A DNA stretch of 51,782 nt from contig NZ_PNCJ01000026.1 in the NCBI RefSeq assembly GCF_005887115.1, positions 1-51,782 of the forward strand, given 5' to 3'. A model generated the notes under the pieces. The model did not search any database, had not been told where the DNA came from, and saw only the letters and a list, made by a program, of their open reading frames with translations. Shown here piece after piece: positions 39,578 through 50,451 of the stretch. Every line of letters starts with the position of its first letter. Positions within the stretch are counted from its first letter, which is position 1. The DNA comes from Pseudoalteromonas rubra (GTDB lineage: Bacteria > Pseudomonadota > Gammaproteobacteria > Enterobacterales > Alteromonadaceae). The position numbers were made by a program, and so were the translations under genes.

Positions 39578-42500
39578 ATATCGTTAAAGCAATAACGCTT
39601 TTCTATTTGATGATTTTGGCTTGTTCAGTGCGGGCTATTGAATATGTCGAGCTTGCGCCTATTTGCGAGAGCGACCCCCTTCACGCCATAACCAATAGCG
39701 AATTACAAATTGACTTTGGTAGTCAGAGAGAGCATCTCTTATTTAGCAAAAGACCTTCTATATCTCTAAAAATATACAAAAACGGCACAATGCTTAAATC
39801 TGTGTCAGATCGATTCTCATATACGTACAACTTTACTACAGCAGGTACATACACTGCTACTTTGAAGGTAGGAACTTATGTGAACGGCGACCCGGAGCGC
39901 TTTTGTAGCAGAAGAATCATTGTTACTAACAACAGCAGTCCCGAGCTGATGGACTTTAACTATCAGGGGGATAATAACATAGCAGACTATAAAGACTGGA
40001 GATTGTTTGGTTTTGCATCTTTCAGGGATGTAAACCAGGATATCACCGCTCTTAAACTGTCATACGATGTGTTTGCAAACGGCGTAAAGCGGACCGACAA
40101 AAGCTTTTCAAAAGAATGCAGTGTCTGGGAAGATCAACATGGCAGTTATAAATGTGCCGAATCTATCCCTAAAAGCCACCTTGTGCCAAATGGCACTTAT
40201 AAGTTTAAAATTGAAGCATCTGATAGCCAAAACAATACAACAACGCACTCTTTTTCTGTTTTGGTCAAAGAAAAAAATACCCCCCCCAGCCTTTCTGTGA
40301 AGTGGGGTGGTGCTGAAGTTACTGAAGGCACCGAGATTGAAGTTGCACCGGATCAAAACCTGACCCTAGATGTAAACGCATATGATGGGGATGATGCCTT
40401 CTCCAATCAAATAGACAAGATAGAGCTCGATGCAGGTAATGGTTTTATCAATGCTTCTGCCTACAACGGTGGCTCGTGTTACAAATCGGGAAGAGACGCT
40501 TTATGTACCGGTTTGGTTATTCCTGTTACAACTGATATCTCTCCATTGCGTGTTAGAGTGAACGATCGAGCGGGAGCCAGTATGATGCTTTCATTCAACG
40601 TTAAGATTACGCCTCCACCCGCCGTAACTCTGAAAGCCAGTAAAGTGAGTCCGTTTTTTGACGAACCTGTCACATTAACGGCCACCGCAAGCCATGCATC
40701 AGGCTTAAAAGAGTACAAAATATGTAAGGCACAGGGAGACTATCAAAGTATCACTAATGGCTGCGCAATACCTGTGCGTAACTGCAGTATCGCTAATTCA
40801 AACTGTACCATTACATTAGATGGGCAAGATAAAGCAGGCGAGGTAACTTACTACGCCTATGTTGTGCCTAACATTGGTAAGCCAAACGCAGCCAATAGAG
40901 TTCTGAACTACATTAGTCATTACGGCATAAGTGTATCCAGCCCTTCAAAGTCATTGTTTGTTATTGGTCGAGACAAAGTGGACTTTACTGTACACGCATC
41001 GGCATTCTCGCACCGCACTGCCAATGGCGAGCTACCTAAATTGTCCTCATTAACGCTCAAACGTAATGGGTCTCCCGTCTCAGGCGGGGTAACTATCTCG
41101 CCGTTGTTAAACAGCTTCGTATTGCCGATGGCGAGTGACCAGGCGGGCGCCCAGAAAGTGCACTTTAGCTGGAATCCATCAAAGGCCGACGCCGGAGATA
41201 ACATTGAGCTTACTCTGGTCGCAAAAGACAATGACGGCCACGAAGTGACTGCCAGATTACCTGATATCAAGCTATTTGATCCAGTTCCGACAGAACCCAG
41301 TGTTCCAAATATCGCTTTGAGGGATTTAGGTGCAGGGTTAGTTGAAGTAAAATTTACCCAGTTAAACAACACAAATGATCTGGTCATGCGAGCCACTATG
41401 AACGGCGGTGAGTATCTGATGAAAGACGACCGGGTGAGTGTTGATGGCACCTCTTACACTACCACAATACAAACTAAAGTGGCAGATCATGGCAAGTTGT
41501 TACGGGTATCTGCCTATGGCATTGCCTTAAGCTCCCACAAAAACGTATCGGGTCAGGAGGGCAGCGCAGCAATAACCGTGGTTAATCACGAAGCCAAACC
41601 TCTCCCGCCTGTTTTTGATACAGACATTACTCAAGTTGGTGGCCCTTACGCTCTTAGTTGGTTACCAAATAACGATGGCGTGACCAAAAAATACAAACTG
41701 GTTTACTGGAAAGGACTGCCCAGTGACAAATTTAATGCTGCTCATGTAACACAGTATGAGGGGCCGAATATCAATGAGATGATATGGGACATACATCAGG
41801 GTCGGTTTACCTATGAGCTTCACGCGTGCAATAGCCAAGATGTCTGTACAACAGGCCAGCAGCATACTATTGAACATATCGCTCCGTATATAGACTCTGC
41901 AAGTATCACACCTTGTGACAGTGCCGATGGCTGTTCTAGTTATTACGCCAAAGTGTCGATAACTGGTGTTGGCTTTAATGCTTATAGCGCTCGTATGACT
42001 GTAATCGCGCGCATGCGCAGAACCGGAGAGACTTTCCCAGTTTTTCTGGATCGGGATGCATCTCAGATGTATACCCTGGGAGATGACGGATATACTTTGT
42101 CTGGCAAGGTGAATGAACGTGTTTTACTCGGGTTACTGAATGCGGGCGTCGAATTAGTTGCGCGAAACGGAGTGCATGAGGACGATAAGCCGGACAGCCC
42201 TTACCTGCAAAACAAAATTATTCTTGACAAAACAGGTTCTGCGCAACGCCCTCGCTTAAGAGAGCGAGAATATACAGTCAGTGAGAATGGCGTGCTCTAC
42301 ATGGGGAAAGGCCCAGAGCTCAGTGGGCTTTGGGCATACAAGTTTCACACGGATAAAGAGCCGGATTTTTTAGGCCGATACAATGAGCCCGAGAGTGACC
42401 TTTACGTTACAGCTAAACCATTGGTTAGACAGGAGCCAGTGTCTGATGTACCCAATGCCAGGAAAGTCGATAATATCTACTTTGGTTCATTGAATCGGCA

Positions 42501-45500
42501 CTTTTACCGGGTGGTACATGATCCGCTTTCCAGTATTGAAATGGCTAAAAAGTGGCAGTTTAAAACACAGGGCGAGATCCAGGCCGGTGCGCAACTTGAC
42601 CAAAACGGCGTACTTTTGGTTGGCTCGATGGATGAGGCGCTTTACTCACTTAATCCAAAAGATGGTCTGGTAAACTGGCATTATACTTTCCCGCGTAGTG
42701 GGGGAGTGGTGATGCAACCCCTGGTGTCTGCATCTGGCCATATTTATGTTACAACGCAAGACGGTGAGCTTCATGTCATCGATGACAGGATGATTGGTTC
42801 TAATGCGGTAACCTGGCAAAACGTTGAGAGTTTAGCTAGTCAGTTTTCAGAAGCAATCAGGCAATGGGAAGCGCAACAGTGGCAGCCCGAACAGAACACA
42901 GATGGTGTTGTGAAGCTGACCAAAGCTATGTTGATCCTGTTACAAAGGACACCGAGCAAAGCTGAGGTTAGCTTTATGGCGTATCTGGTGGCCAATGGTC
43001 ACCCGTTTAATGAAGTGATCAACGTCCTGATCAAGGCAAATCCAGCATTGTCCGAATCAACCAATGCTCAGTTCATCAGTGCCTTGTTTGAGTATCTGTT
43101 GGTTGGTCAAGATACAGGCCAAGTTTTGTCTGGGTCAACCTATGGTTCTGGCGATCAAGCTTATTGGGTCGATATTCTTGAGCAGGGTGTTACCCGGGCT
43201 GATGTAATCATCGATCTGTTAGGAGCGAGCGAACCCAACTATGAACAGGCGACATTTAATCTGCTCAAATACTTTTATGGCCGCTGCTTGGTGGGTGACA
43301 ACTGCCACTTTGATTATGACACTGACGGTGACGGCCTAAGTGATGAGGTAGAAAACGAGATAGGTACTAATCCGGCTGATGGGCGAGATGGCCTACCCAA
43401 GCCCTCTCTGGATGCGATAGAGAACAATGGCCTAGTTGATTTTACCATGACTGCAACCGGGCAGGTTGAGGAATATGAATTATACGGGTTAAAACCAGGC
43501 AGCAACCAGTTTGTAAAGATTGGAACAGTCGATGCTGATAGAACTGCTGAAGGGAATTCGGGCACCTTTAATGAAGCGTTTATTCATAATGGCCACTATC
43601 AGTTTAAAGCAAAGGCCTGTGTTAAATCCATTGCGGTGCTAAAGTACAAGCAGACGTCCAGGTGTAGTAATAACTTCTCTGACGAAGTCATTGTCACGAT
43701 CACGGGCTCGGCAGTGGAGGATGAGCCAAATGTCTCAATGCCTAAAATTAATATCGAGAATCATTTACCCAGTGAGGTTGTGCGATTGGCCCATGCCAGC
43801 TTACAGCCAACCACAGGTAGCTTCCGGGTAACGGAAAGTGGTGCTGCTTCTTATTCAGTGCCAATCGCGTTACCAGCTGGTATCACAGGTGTGCAGCCAG
43901 AGGTGAGTCTTAACTACAGCTCGCAGGGAGGCGACGGTTTAGTCGCTATGGGCTGGAGCTTAAGCGCAGCATCAGGTGTTGCGCGATGTCGACAAACCAA
44001 AGCGCAGGACGGCCAGTTTAGAGGGCTCACGTTAAGTGACGAAGACCGCTACTGTCTGGATGGCCAGCGCCTTATCAGCAAAGCTGTTCATACCCACGGT
44101 GGCAGCTTTGATGGTGAGCAAATTGTGGATGAGTTTATGACTGAAATAGACTCGTATACCACTATTTACAAGTTAGGCTACGGCAGTCAGGCTCAGTTTG
44201 TTGTACTTGCAAAAGACGGCTCTGTTAAGCGTTATGGTGCTTCGGACAATAGCCGCCACAATCTCACTGATGCAGATGGTACTAAGCATACTATGAGCTG
44301 GATGTTGTCAGAAATACAGGACAATCTGGGTCAGGCAAGTACGACTGTTAACTACGTATACGAAGAGCTGGTAGATAAGAGTAACGCTGCAAACACAGAA
44401 AAGGTGCTGGCAGAAATAAACTACAGTGGCAACCGTGTTGTGTTTACGCATACATCAGGTGAGCTTCGACAGGTTGGCTATATCGACGAGGCAAGAACCA
44501 CTCAATTTGCTCGCCTGAACAATATCCAGGTATTCAATCATCAGGGGACTGAGCTGGCTAACTATCAGCTTGGTTTTGCAGATGCAGCTAACGGTGTCCG
44601 ACTTCTTGAAAGTATTGCACATTGTCGCGGTACAGTCTGTCGTGCACCGGTGACCTTTAAATACGATAAATTTGCAACCGACTTAAGCTTTGAAGCGTTC
44701 AGACAAGTGTATTTCAAAGAGCGCAGGGATAATGCTCTGGCGTCTATCACCTTAGCCGATCTCAAGGGTAGCGGACAAACACAGCTAGTCACATTAGAGC
44801 AGACCGATAAAGGCGCAATGCGTTATAAACTCTGCGTTTATCAGGGGCATACATATCGCAACGCAGAAGAGCTAGCTTGTCAGAACATCTACCGAAAAGA
44901 TGATCATGAAAGTGTCAGCCTGTTTGCCATTGATCATGATTTGGATGGCAAACAGACACTGATGGTCAATATGCGTTCTGAGCATACTTCGGATGCAAAT
45001 CCTGGCTACTGGGCTCATTATGCACTGAGTGACAACAATGTTCTGCAGTATCAGGCTCTGCCTGAAGGGTGGTCGAACAATCAATATATGCGAGAGATCA
45101 AGCCCGCCGATATGAACGGTGATGGTTATGCTGATCTGGTATACAAGCAGAAAAAGGATGATCCTAATTTATATGTCAGGCTAACAAACCCGCAAACTAA
45201 GGTGTTTGGTGCACAGTTTACGCTGCACACGAAAGAGAATAGTTATGGGTTTGGTGCATACGGAGACTTTACCAGCAAAGGCAGTGACTGGCATGTCATT
45301 GACATGAACTTCGACGGTCTGGCTGACATTGTGTCGCTAAAATGTGAGTCGAGTCAATGTGACAATGACGATGCTAAGCGTATTTCTGTGCACTATAACC
45401 AGGGGCAAACTGCGTCTGGCGGGTTTGAACGATTCCTGGCGCAAGACGTTGCATCTGATGAAAAAATAGAACTGTTAACGCCAAGTGATGTAAATGGCGA

Positions 45501-48500
45501 TGGCCTGGTCGATCTAATTTATCTGGCCACAGCGAAATACAACCATAATGTTAAGTACTGGCATGTTTTACTCAACCAATCCAGTGAGCGTGTTTCATTT
45601 AAAGATGTCTTTAACGTCGTTGCTAAGTCATCCAGTAATGATAACCGGTCGGTCAGTGAGCTGATCCCGCCAATGTCAATGGATGTGGATAAAGACGGCA
45701 AGGCAGACTTGTTCTTCAAAGAGAAGACGAACAAGCGATGGCGTCGTTATGAGTGGTCGCCAGCACAGGAGACGTTTGAAAAGATCACTGACAATGCCTT
45801 TGAACTTGCGGTAGATACGCGTGGTGGTGATTTTGCCTTTTTCAGTGACTATAACAACGATGGTGTTGCTGACATTCTCATCAAACACAATTACGGCGTG
45901 AGCGTGAGGTATAACCTGAGTCAGCTTGCAACAGCAGGTATGCTGCGTGAGGTGAATCAGGGGTATGCGGGCCAAACCAATACAACTGTGATTAACTATG
46001 GTTTCATGTCTGACACTGCGGTGTACACAGACCTTGAAGATGAGCTGACTTCAGATTCAGGGCGTTTTAATGATCAGCAACTGTTAGTCAGTAAAATGAT
46101 AGGCGCGGGTGTTTTGGTTCAAAGCGTTGAAACAGACAGCCCGAGCAATCGCGATGGCGCTTTGTCTGCTGATAAAGCAAAGGTGGAGTATCACTATCAG
46201 GGCGCACGCGTTCAGTTTGGTGGTCGCGGTCCTTTAGGGTTTAAAACGCTGAAGACGACCACACAAAAAGACGGCAGTACTTTTGAGACAACCACGCGTT
46301 ATCACCAAGCGTTTCCTTTAACCGGCATGCCATATTCGACGCAGAAGACAATGCTATCAGCGGGTAGTGGTGTGCTGCTTAGCAAAGCGGTCAATGAATA
46401 CTCTGTCAGTAAAACACAACAATTAGGTGATGTGACAGCCTATCGAGTTTACAACTCAGACAGTCGTGAATGTAGCGCGGTAGTTAATACGAACATGAGT
46501 GTAGGTGCATACACTTGTACCGAGACCACAACAGTGCAAGACAATCACGGTAATGTGAAAAACCTGACTGTGAACACCTATGATGTAGGTGCCTCAGGCG
46601 CTGAATACTTTACAGCTGTCAGTGCTGGAGGCGATCTGCAGCGCACTGTAACCACGGTAAACGAATACGGTACTACTGACTTGCATAAGCGATTAGGCCG
46701 GTTATCGAACACAACAGTAACTTATGCAGGTCAGGGCCAGGACTCAATGACTAAGAAGAGTCACTTTGAGTATTACCCGCTTGGCCACGCCCATGAAAAC
46801 ATGCTGTATAAAGAAGTTGTTGGGCAAGGGTTAGGTTGTGAGTATGAGCTGACAACAGAGCACTCGTATGATGCTTTGGGCAACAAAGTGAAAGTGGCGA
46901 GCACCAATACAGGGTGCAGCGGAGCTGAGCGTGAGACACGTACTTCTGAGACTATCTTTGATGCTGAAGGACGTTACGTGCTTTATACCAAGCAAAGTGG
47001 CAGTAATAGTACGCTGTCGTTGATTTCCGGGAAAGTCGTCGAAAATGGTCAAGGGGTTGCTGATCGAAATGCCTTTGGTCAGCCCTTGTCGGTCATAGAT
47101 AATAATGGCGTAGTGACAGAGCTACTATACGATCACTTTGGTGGAGAAATAGGCTCATTCAGCAATACCGGTGCCCAGGCATATAGTTACTACACAGCAT
47201 GCGGTGAAAATGAAAACTGTGCAGTGCGGTTGAACAAAGAAGTTAATGGCGTACTTCGGGAACAGCACTTATTGGATAAACTGGGACGTGCTTATTCGGT
47301 GCGCAAACTGACGGTACTGAACAACCAATGGCTGACTTCCTGGTATCAGTTTGATCAGTACGGCCGCAATGATGTAATCAAAGAAGCGGGTTCGCATGCC
47401 GTCACTAAGCACTATGACGCGCTTGACAGAGTGACCAGTGTGGTTGACAGCAACAATGGCACAACGTCGGTGACGAGCATTGCCGGTCGTGAAACCAAAG
47501 TGACCATCACAGGGACTGATATTGCTGCGCAGGTCAAAACATCGCTAAGCAATGCGATTGGACAGACGGTTCAGGTGATTGATGCTCAGAACCAGACTCT
47601 GGATTATGTGTACAACGCGTTGGGCGATCAGGTAACCGTTAGCTCATCGGCAGAGTCCTACAATCAGCAACTGCTGAGCACAATTCACTATGATAAAATG
47701 GGTCGTAAATCGCTTCAGCAGGATGCAGACAGAGGAAGCTGGTCTTATGAATATAATGCCTTTGGTGAGCTAGTCAGTCAGACTGACGCGCGAGGTGTTG
47801 TATTGACGATGAAATACGACTTCCTGGGCCGTAAAGTCAAGCAGACCCAAACAACGCCAAGCGGTGTTGTCAATGAAGGTAACAGCGAGTGGGTATACGG
47901 TAAAACCAATGATACTGTGCATCAATTAATATCCAGCACTCAGGGAAGCAGCTGGAAACAAACTTACTATTACGACACCTTTGGACGAGCAGCGGCAACG
48001 CTGACGTCATTGGATGGCACCGCTAAGTGCGCTGATAAAGTTAAACCCAATGAAACAACGGCAGACTTACGTATTACGGATGGCTCTACTCTTGATCCAA
48101 TCGAAAATAGCTGTGTGATTCAGCAGAGCTTTTATGATAGCTATAGCCGGTTAGCGTTACAGTTTGACGACTATCGACGCACGGAGCAGGGCAAGTTTAT
48201 TGAAGCCCGCGGTGTTGCAATGACTTATCAGAATGGTCAGCTGTTGGAAAAAAGAGAAGCGCGTAACAGCAACACAGGACAGGTTTACTACAAAGTTGCT
48301 GCACTCAATGAGCGTGGTCAGGTCACCCAGTATGAAAAGGGTGGCGTTACTATGAACATATCGTATGACCAACAAGGCATGGTCGAGACGATTTCAGACA
48401 GTAGCCGTAACATTCAAAACGATATTTATAGTTTTGATAGCCTGGGTAACCTGAAAACCCGTTCTCAAATTGGGATGGCCGTACGTACTTATCATTACGA

Positions 48501-50451
48501 TGATCTGAACCGTGTGCTGGGCGTAAATCAGGTCGACCTGTTTAAGTACTCAGCGTCAGGTAATCTTATTGAAAAAGCCGACTATCTGGTTGGTACTGAC
48601 ATCGAATGCCCAGGGTATGGAGAGACTTCGGTCATGGTGTTGGGTCGCTGGACTCAAAGGTATGGTGAAAGCAACGCGCCGCTGCATGGCATTTCATCAA
48701 GAAGCCGCGTAAGCAATTCAGGCTGTTTTGGTACCCTGCCAGGCAAGACTGAGTCGTTCAGATATGATGCCAATGGTAATCAGGTTGAACGGGTTGGCAG
48801 TGACGGTACGACATCAATAGCCTATAGCGCCCGAAACAAAGCGATTGAAATCTCTGGGAACGGAGAAACAGTTACCTTTAGTTATGACGCAAACAACAGT
48901 CGCTACAAGCGAGTCGACAACACGAATACCGTGTACTACGTTGGTGCGCTGGAACTGACCATCCCTAAGGCGAAAGACGGTCAGTCAGTAATCAACCGTT
49001 ATATCGGCAATGACGCACAGCAAACGTATTACGACACAGGCCTGAGTAAAACCAAATGGTTATTTACCGACCATCAGGGCTCAACGATAGCGGTAACCAA
49101 CAGTGAGCATAAAGTCCTGACGCGTTATGCGTACGATATCTTTGGCAAACAGCGCGAGGTAGAGTCTAACCCCGGGCTGATGGGTGATGTGTTTAGCAAC
49201 ATTAACGACAACCTGAGAGCGTACACGGGCCATGAACCGGTTTCACTGGGTGGCGACAAGCGTATCGTTCATATGAATGGGCGTATCTATGACTCGGAGA
49301 CTGGTCGATTTATGCAGGCGGATCCGTTTGTTCAGGCACCGACAAACCTTCAGAACTATAACGCTTATAGTTATGTATTGAATAATCCGCTGAGTTATAC
49401 GGATCCGAGTGGGTATTTGTTTAAGAAGCTTGGGAAGTTTATTAAGAAGTACTGGCGACCAATGCTTGCTATTGTGGTTGCATATTACACTGGGGATTGG
49501 GCAAATGGTTTAGAGCTGTTTACAAGCTCTATTGCAAATGGTGCTGTAACAGGTGCTATAGCTGGTGGCGCAGCTGGCGCTGTAGGGAGTGGCTCACTCA
49601 AAGGTGCGCTAACTGGCGCGGCCACAGGTGCAGTTTTTGGTGCGATAGGGGCCAACTTTACGGGGGCTGCTGAGGGAAGTTTTGAGCATATTGCATCACA
49701 CGCATTGGCAGGTGGAGTACTTGCTGAAATTCAGGGACAGAACTTTGGTCATGGATTCTGGAGTGCTGGCCTTACGAAGGGGATGGATGTAAACGGGTTT
49801 ATGCCTGGGGTTGGTGCTACTATGAATATGGCACGAACTTTAGTTGCTGGTATTATTGGTGGTACTGTATCCAAGTTGGTTGGTGGCAAGTTTGCTAACG
49901 GTGCAGTTACAGCGGCTTTTGCTCAGGCGTTTAACGGTAATTCATTTTGGGATAGGGCTAAAGAGCTAGGTGAATTTGCAATAGGGGAGCTTCCCGGTGC
50001 GGATTTGGTTGGCTGTATGAGAAATGAATGCTCAAAGATGGAATGGACGCTGGCTGTAGGCGAAGTGGCGATGACCATTGCTGGCGGTGGCGCAGTTACT
50101 GTCGCATATAAGGCATGGAAAGTTTCTAGAAAAGTCCAGCAGGTTACGAAGAAGCCAGTAATTCGCGTTAAAGATAGTACTAAAGGTCAATCAGAGCAAA
50201 ATTACGACATTTTAAATATGAATCGAGCTGGATTTGAGAACCACTTGGTCGACAGCGGACTTTCCAAGCGAACAATTCCTACTAAAAAGGGAGATATAAA
50301 TGTCTTTAGTGATACAGATGGGAAAAAGGTCTATACCACCAGAGGTTTTGCAACTAAGTCAGGAGACTATGATGGGCCTACCGCAGAAATGTTTGGTGCA
50401 GATGGAAAAAAAAGAGTCGCTAAAATAAGAATCAAAGGAGAAGAATATTAA
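39574..50451 (+). CDS. Giant secreted SpvB/TcB/Rhs polymorphic toxin
   Basis: 3625 residues; GGAGG precedes ATG 39574. Order: signal peptide (1-22); Ig/FN3-like domains (to about 890); PQQ-like propeller segment (about 900-1075, LLVGSMDEALYSLNPKDGLV); DUF4214 (about 1110-1242, YWVDILEQGVTRADVIIDLL); Ca-binding DTDGDGLSD near 1248. SpvB starts about 1415 (SGAASYSVPIALPAGITGVQ). FG-GAP repeats follow (about 1720-2110, DMNGDGYADLVYK), then a TcdB middle-like part and YD repeats (2420-3110). The Rhs core ends GRFMQADPFVQAPTNLQNYN to YTDPSGYLF at about 3284. The variable 340-residue tail has a glycine-rich stretch and an unrecognised tip from about 3550. It should form a hollow Rhs/TcB-C shell enclosing the toxic tip. 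Confidence 0.92.
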   Translation: MNIVKAITLFYLMILACSVRAIEYVELAPICESDPLHAITNSELQIDFGSQREHLLFSKRPSISLKIYKNGTMLKSVSDRFSYTYNFTTAGTYTATLKVGTYVNGDPERFCSRRIIVTNNSSPELMDFNYQGDNNIADYKDWRLFGFASFRDVNQDITALKLSYDVFANGVKRTDKSFSKECSVWEDQHGSYKCAESIPKSHLVPNGTYKFKIEASDSQNNTTTHSFSVLVKEKNTPPSLSVKWGGAEVTEGTEIEVAPDQNLTLDVNAYDGDDAFSNQIDKIELDAGNGFINASAYNGGSCYKSGRDALCTGLVIPVTTDISPLRVRVNDRAGASMMLSFNVKITPPPAVTLKASKVSPFFDEPVTLTATASHASGLKEYKICKAQGDYQSITNGCAIPVRNCSIANSNCTITLDGQDKAGEVTYYAYVVPNIGKPNAANRVLNYISHYGISVSSPSKSLFVIGRDKVDFTVHASAFSHRTANGELPKLSSLTLKRNGSPVSGGVTISPLLNSFVLPMASDQAGAQKVHFSWNPSKADAGDNIELTLVAKDNDGHEVTARLPDIKLFDPVPTEPSVPNIALRDLGAGLVEVKFTQLNNTNDLVMRATMNGGEYLMKDDRVSVDGTSYTTTIQTKVADHGKLLRVSAYGIALSSHKNVSGQEGSAAITVVNHEAKPLPPVFDTDITQVGGPYALSWLPNNDGVTKKYKLVYWKGLPSDKFNAAHVTQYEGPNINEMIWDIHQGRFTYELHACNSQDVCTTGQQHTIEHIAPYIDSASITPCDSADGCSSYYAKVSITGVGFNAYSARMTVIARMRRTGETFPVFLDRDASQMYTLGDDGYTLSGKVNERVLLGLLNAGVELVARNGVHEDDKPDSPYLQNKIILDKTGSAQRPRLREREYTVSENGVLYMGKGPELSGLWAYKFHTDKEPDFLGRYNEPESDLYVTAKPLVRQEPVSDVPNARKVDNIYFGSLNRHFYRVVHDPLSSIEMAKKWQFKTQGEIQAGAQLDQNGVLLVGSMDEALYSLNPKDGLVNWHYTFPRSGGVVMQPLVSASGHIYVTTQDGELHVIDDRMIGSNAVTWQNVESLASQFSEAIRQWEAQQWQPEQNTDGVVKLTKAMLILLQRTPSKAEVSFMAYLVANGHPFNEVINVLIKANPALSESTNAQFISALFEYLLVGQDTGQVLSGSTYGSGDQAYWVDILEQGVTRADVIIDLLGASEPNYEQATFNLLKYFYGRCLVGDNCHFDYDTDGDGLSDEVENEIGTNPADGRDGLPKPSLDAIENNGLVDFTMTATGQVEEYELYGLKPGSNQFVKIGTVDADRTAEGNSGTFNEAFIHNGHYQFKAKACVKSIAVLKYKQTSRCSNNFSDEVIVTITGSAVEDEPNVSMPKINIENHLPSEVVRLAHASLQPTTGSFRVTESGAASYSVPIALPAGITGVQPEVSLNYSSQGGDGLVAMGWSLSAASGVARCRQTKAQDGQFRGLTLSDEDRYCLDGQRLISKAVHTHGGSFDGEQIVDEFMTEIDSYTTIYKLGYGSQAQFVVLAKDGSVKRYGASDNSRHNLTDADGTKHTMSWMLSEIQDNLGQASTTVNYVYEELVDKSNAANTEKVLAEINYSGNRVVFTHTSGELRQVGYIDEARTTQFARLNNIQVFNHQGTELANYQLGFADAANGVRLLESIAHCRGTVCRAPVTFKYDKFATDLSFEAFRQVYFKERRDNALASITLADLKGSGQTQLVTLEQTDKGAMRYKLCVYQGHTYRNAEELACQNIYRKDDHESVSLFAIDHDLDGKQTLMVNMRSEHTSDANPGYWAHYALSDNNVLQYQALPEGWSNNQYMREIKPADMNGDGYADLVYKQKKDDPNLYVRLTNPQTKVFGAQFTLHTKENSYGFGAYGDFTSKGSDWHVIDMNFDGLADIVSLKCESSQCDNDDAKRISVHYNQGQTASGGFERFLAQDVASDEKIELLTPSDVNGDGLVDLIYLATAKYNHNVKYWHVLLNQSSERVSFKDVFNVVAKSSSNDNRSVSELIPPMSMDVDKDGKADLFFKEKTNKRWRRYEWSPAQETFEKITDNAFELAVDTRGGDFAFFSDYNNDGVADILIKHNYGVSVRYNLSQLATAGMLREVNQGYAGQTNTTVINYGFMSDTAVYTDLEDELTSDSGRFNDQQLLVSKMIGAGVLVQSVETDSPSNRDGALSADKAKVEYHYQGARVQFGGRGPLGFKTLKTTTQKDGSTFETTTRYHQAFPLTGMPYSTQKTMLSAGSGVLLSKAVNEYSVSKTQQLGDVTAYRVYNSDSRECSAVVNTNMSVGAYTCTETTTVQDNHGNVKNLTVNTYDVGASGAEYFTAVSAGGDLQRTVTTVNEYGTTDLHKRLGRLSNTTVTYAGQGQDSMTKKSHFEYYPLGHAHENMLYKEVVGQGLGCEYELTTEHSYDALGNKVKVASTNTGCSGAERETRTSETIFDAEGRYVLYTKQSGSNSTLSLISGKVVENGQGVADRNAFGQPLSVIDNNGVVTELLYDHFGGEIGSFSNTGAQAYSYYTACGENENCAVRLNKEVNGVLREQHLLDKLGRAYSVRKLTVLNNQWLTSWYQFDQYGRNDVIKEAGSHAVTKHYDALDRVTSVVDSNNGTTSVTSIAGRETKVTITGTDIAAQVKTSLSNAIGQTVQVIDAQNQTLDYVYNALGDQVTVSSSAESYNQQLLSTIHYDKMGRKSLQQDADRGSWSYEYNAFGELVSQTDARGVVLTMKYDFLGRKVKQTQTTPSGVVNEGNSEWVYGKTNDTVHQLISSTQGSSWKQTYYYDTFGRAAATLTSLDGTAKCADKVKPNETTADLRITDGSTLDPIENSCVIQQSFYDSYSRLALQFDDYRRTEQGKFIEARGVAMTYQNGQLLEKREARNSNTGQVYYKVAALNERGQVTQYEKGGVTMNISYDQQGMVETISDSSRNIQNDIYSFDSLGNLKTRSQIGMAVRTYHYDDLNRVLGVNQVDLFKYSASGNLIEKADYLVGTDIECPGYGETSVMVLGRWTQRYGESNAPLHGISSRSRVSNSGCFGTLPGKTESFRYDANGNQVERVGSDGTTSIAYSARNKAIEISGNGETVTFSYDANNSRYKRVDNTNTVYYVGALELTIPKAKDGQSVINRYIGNDAQQTYYDTGLSKTKWLFTDHQGSTIAVTNSEHKVLTRYAYDIFGKQREVESNPGLMGDVFSNINDNLRAYTGHEPVSLGGDKRIVHMNGRIYDSETGRFMQADPFVQAPTNLQNYNAYSYVLNNPLSYTDPSGYLFKKLGKFIKKYWRPMLAIVVAYYTGDWANGLELFTSSIANGAVTGAIAGGAAGAVGSGSLKGALTGAATGAVFGAIGANFTGAAEGSFEHIASHALAGGVLAEIQGQNFGHGFWSAGLTKGMDVNGFMPGVGATMNMARTLVAGIIGGTVSKLVGGKFANGAVTAAFAQAFNGNSFWDRAKELGEFAIGELPGADLVGCMRNECSKMEWTLAVGEVAMTIAGGGAVTVAYKAWKVSRKVQQVTKKPVIRVKDSTKGQSEQNYDILNMNRAGFENHLVDSGLSKRTIPTKKGDINVFSDTDGKKVYTTRGFATKSGDYDGPTAEMFGADGKKRVAKIRIKGEEY

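Noticed and set aside
40108..48375. Several minus-strand open frames of 60-180 residues inside the giant toxin gene
   Set aside because: All are antisense shadows of the continuous 3625-codon frame, without ribosome binding sites.
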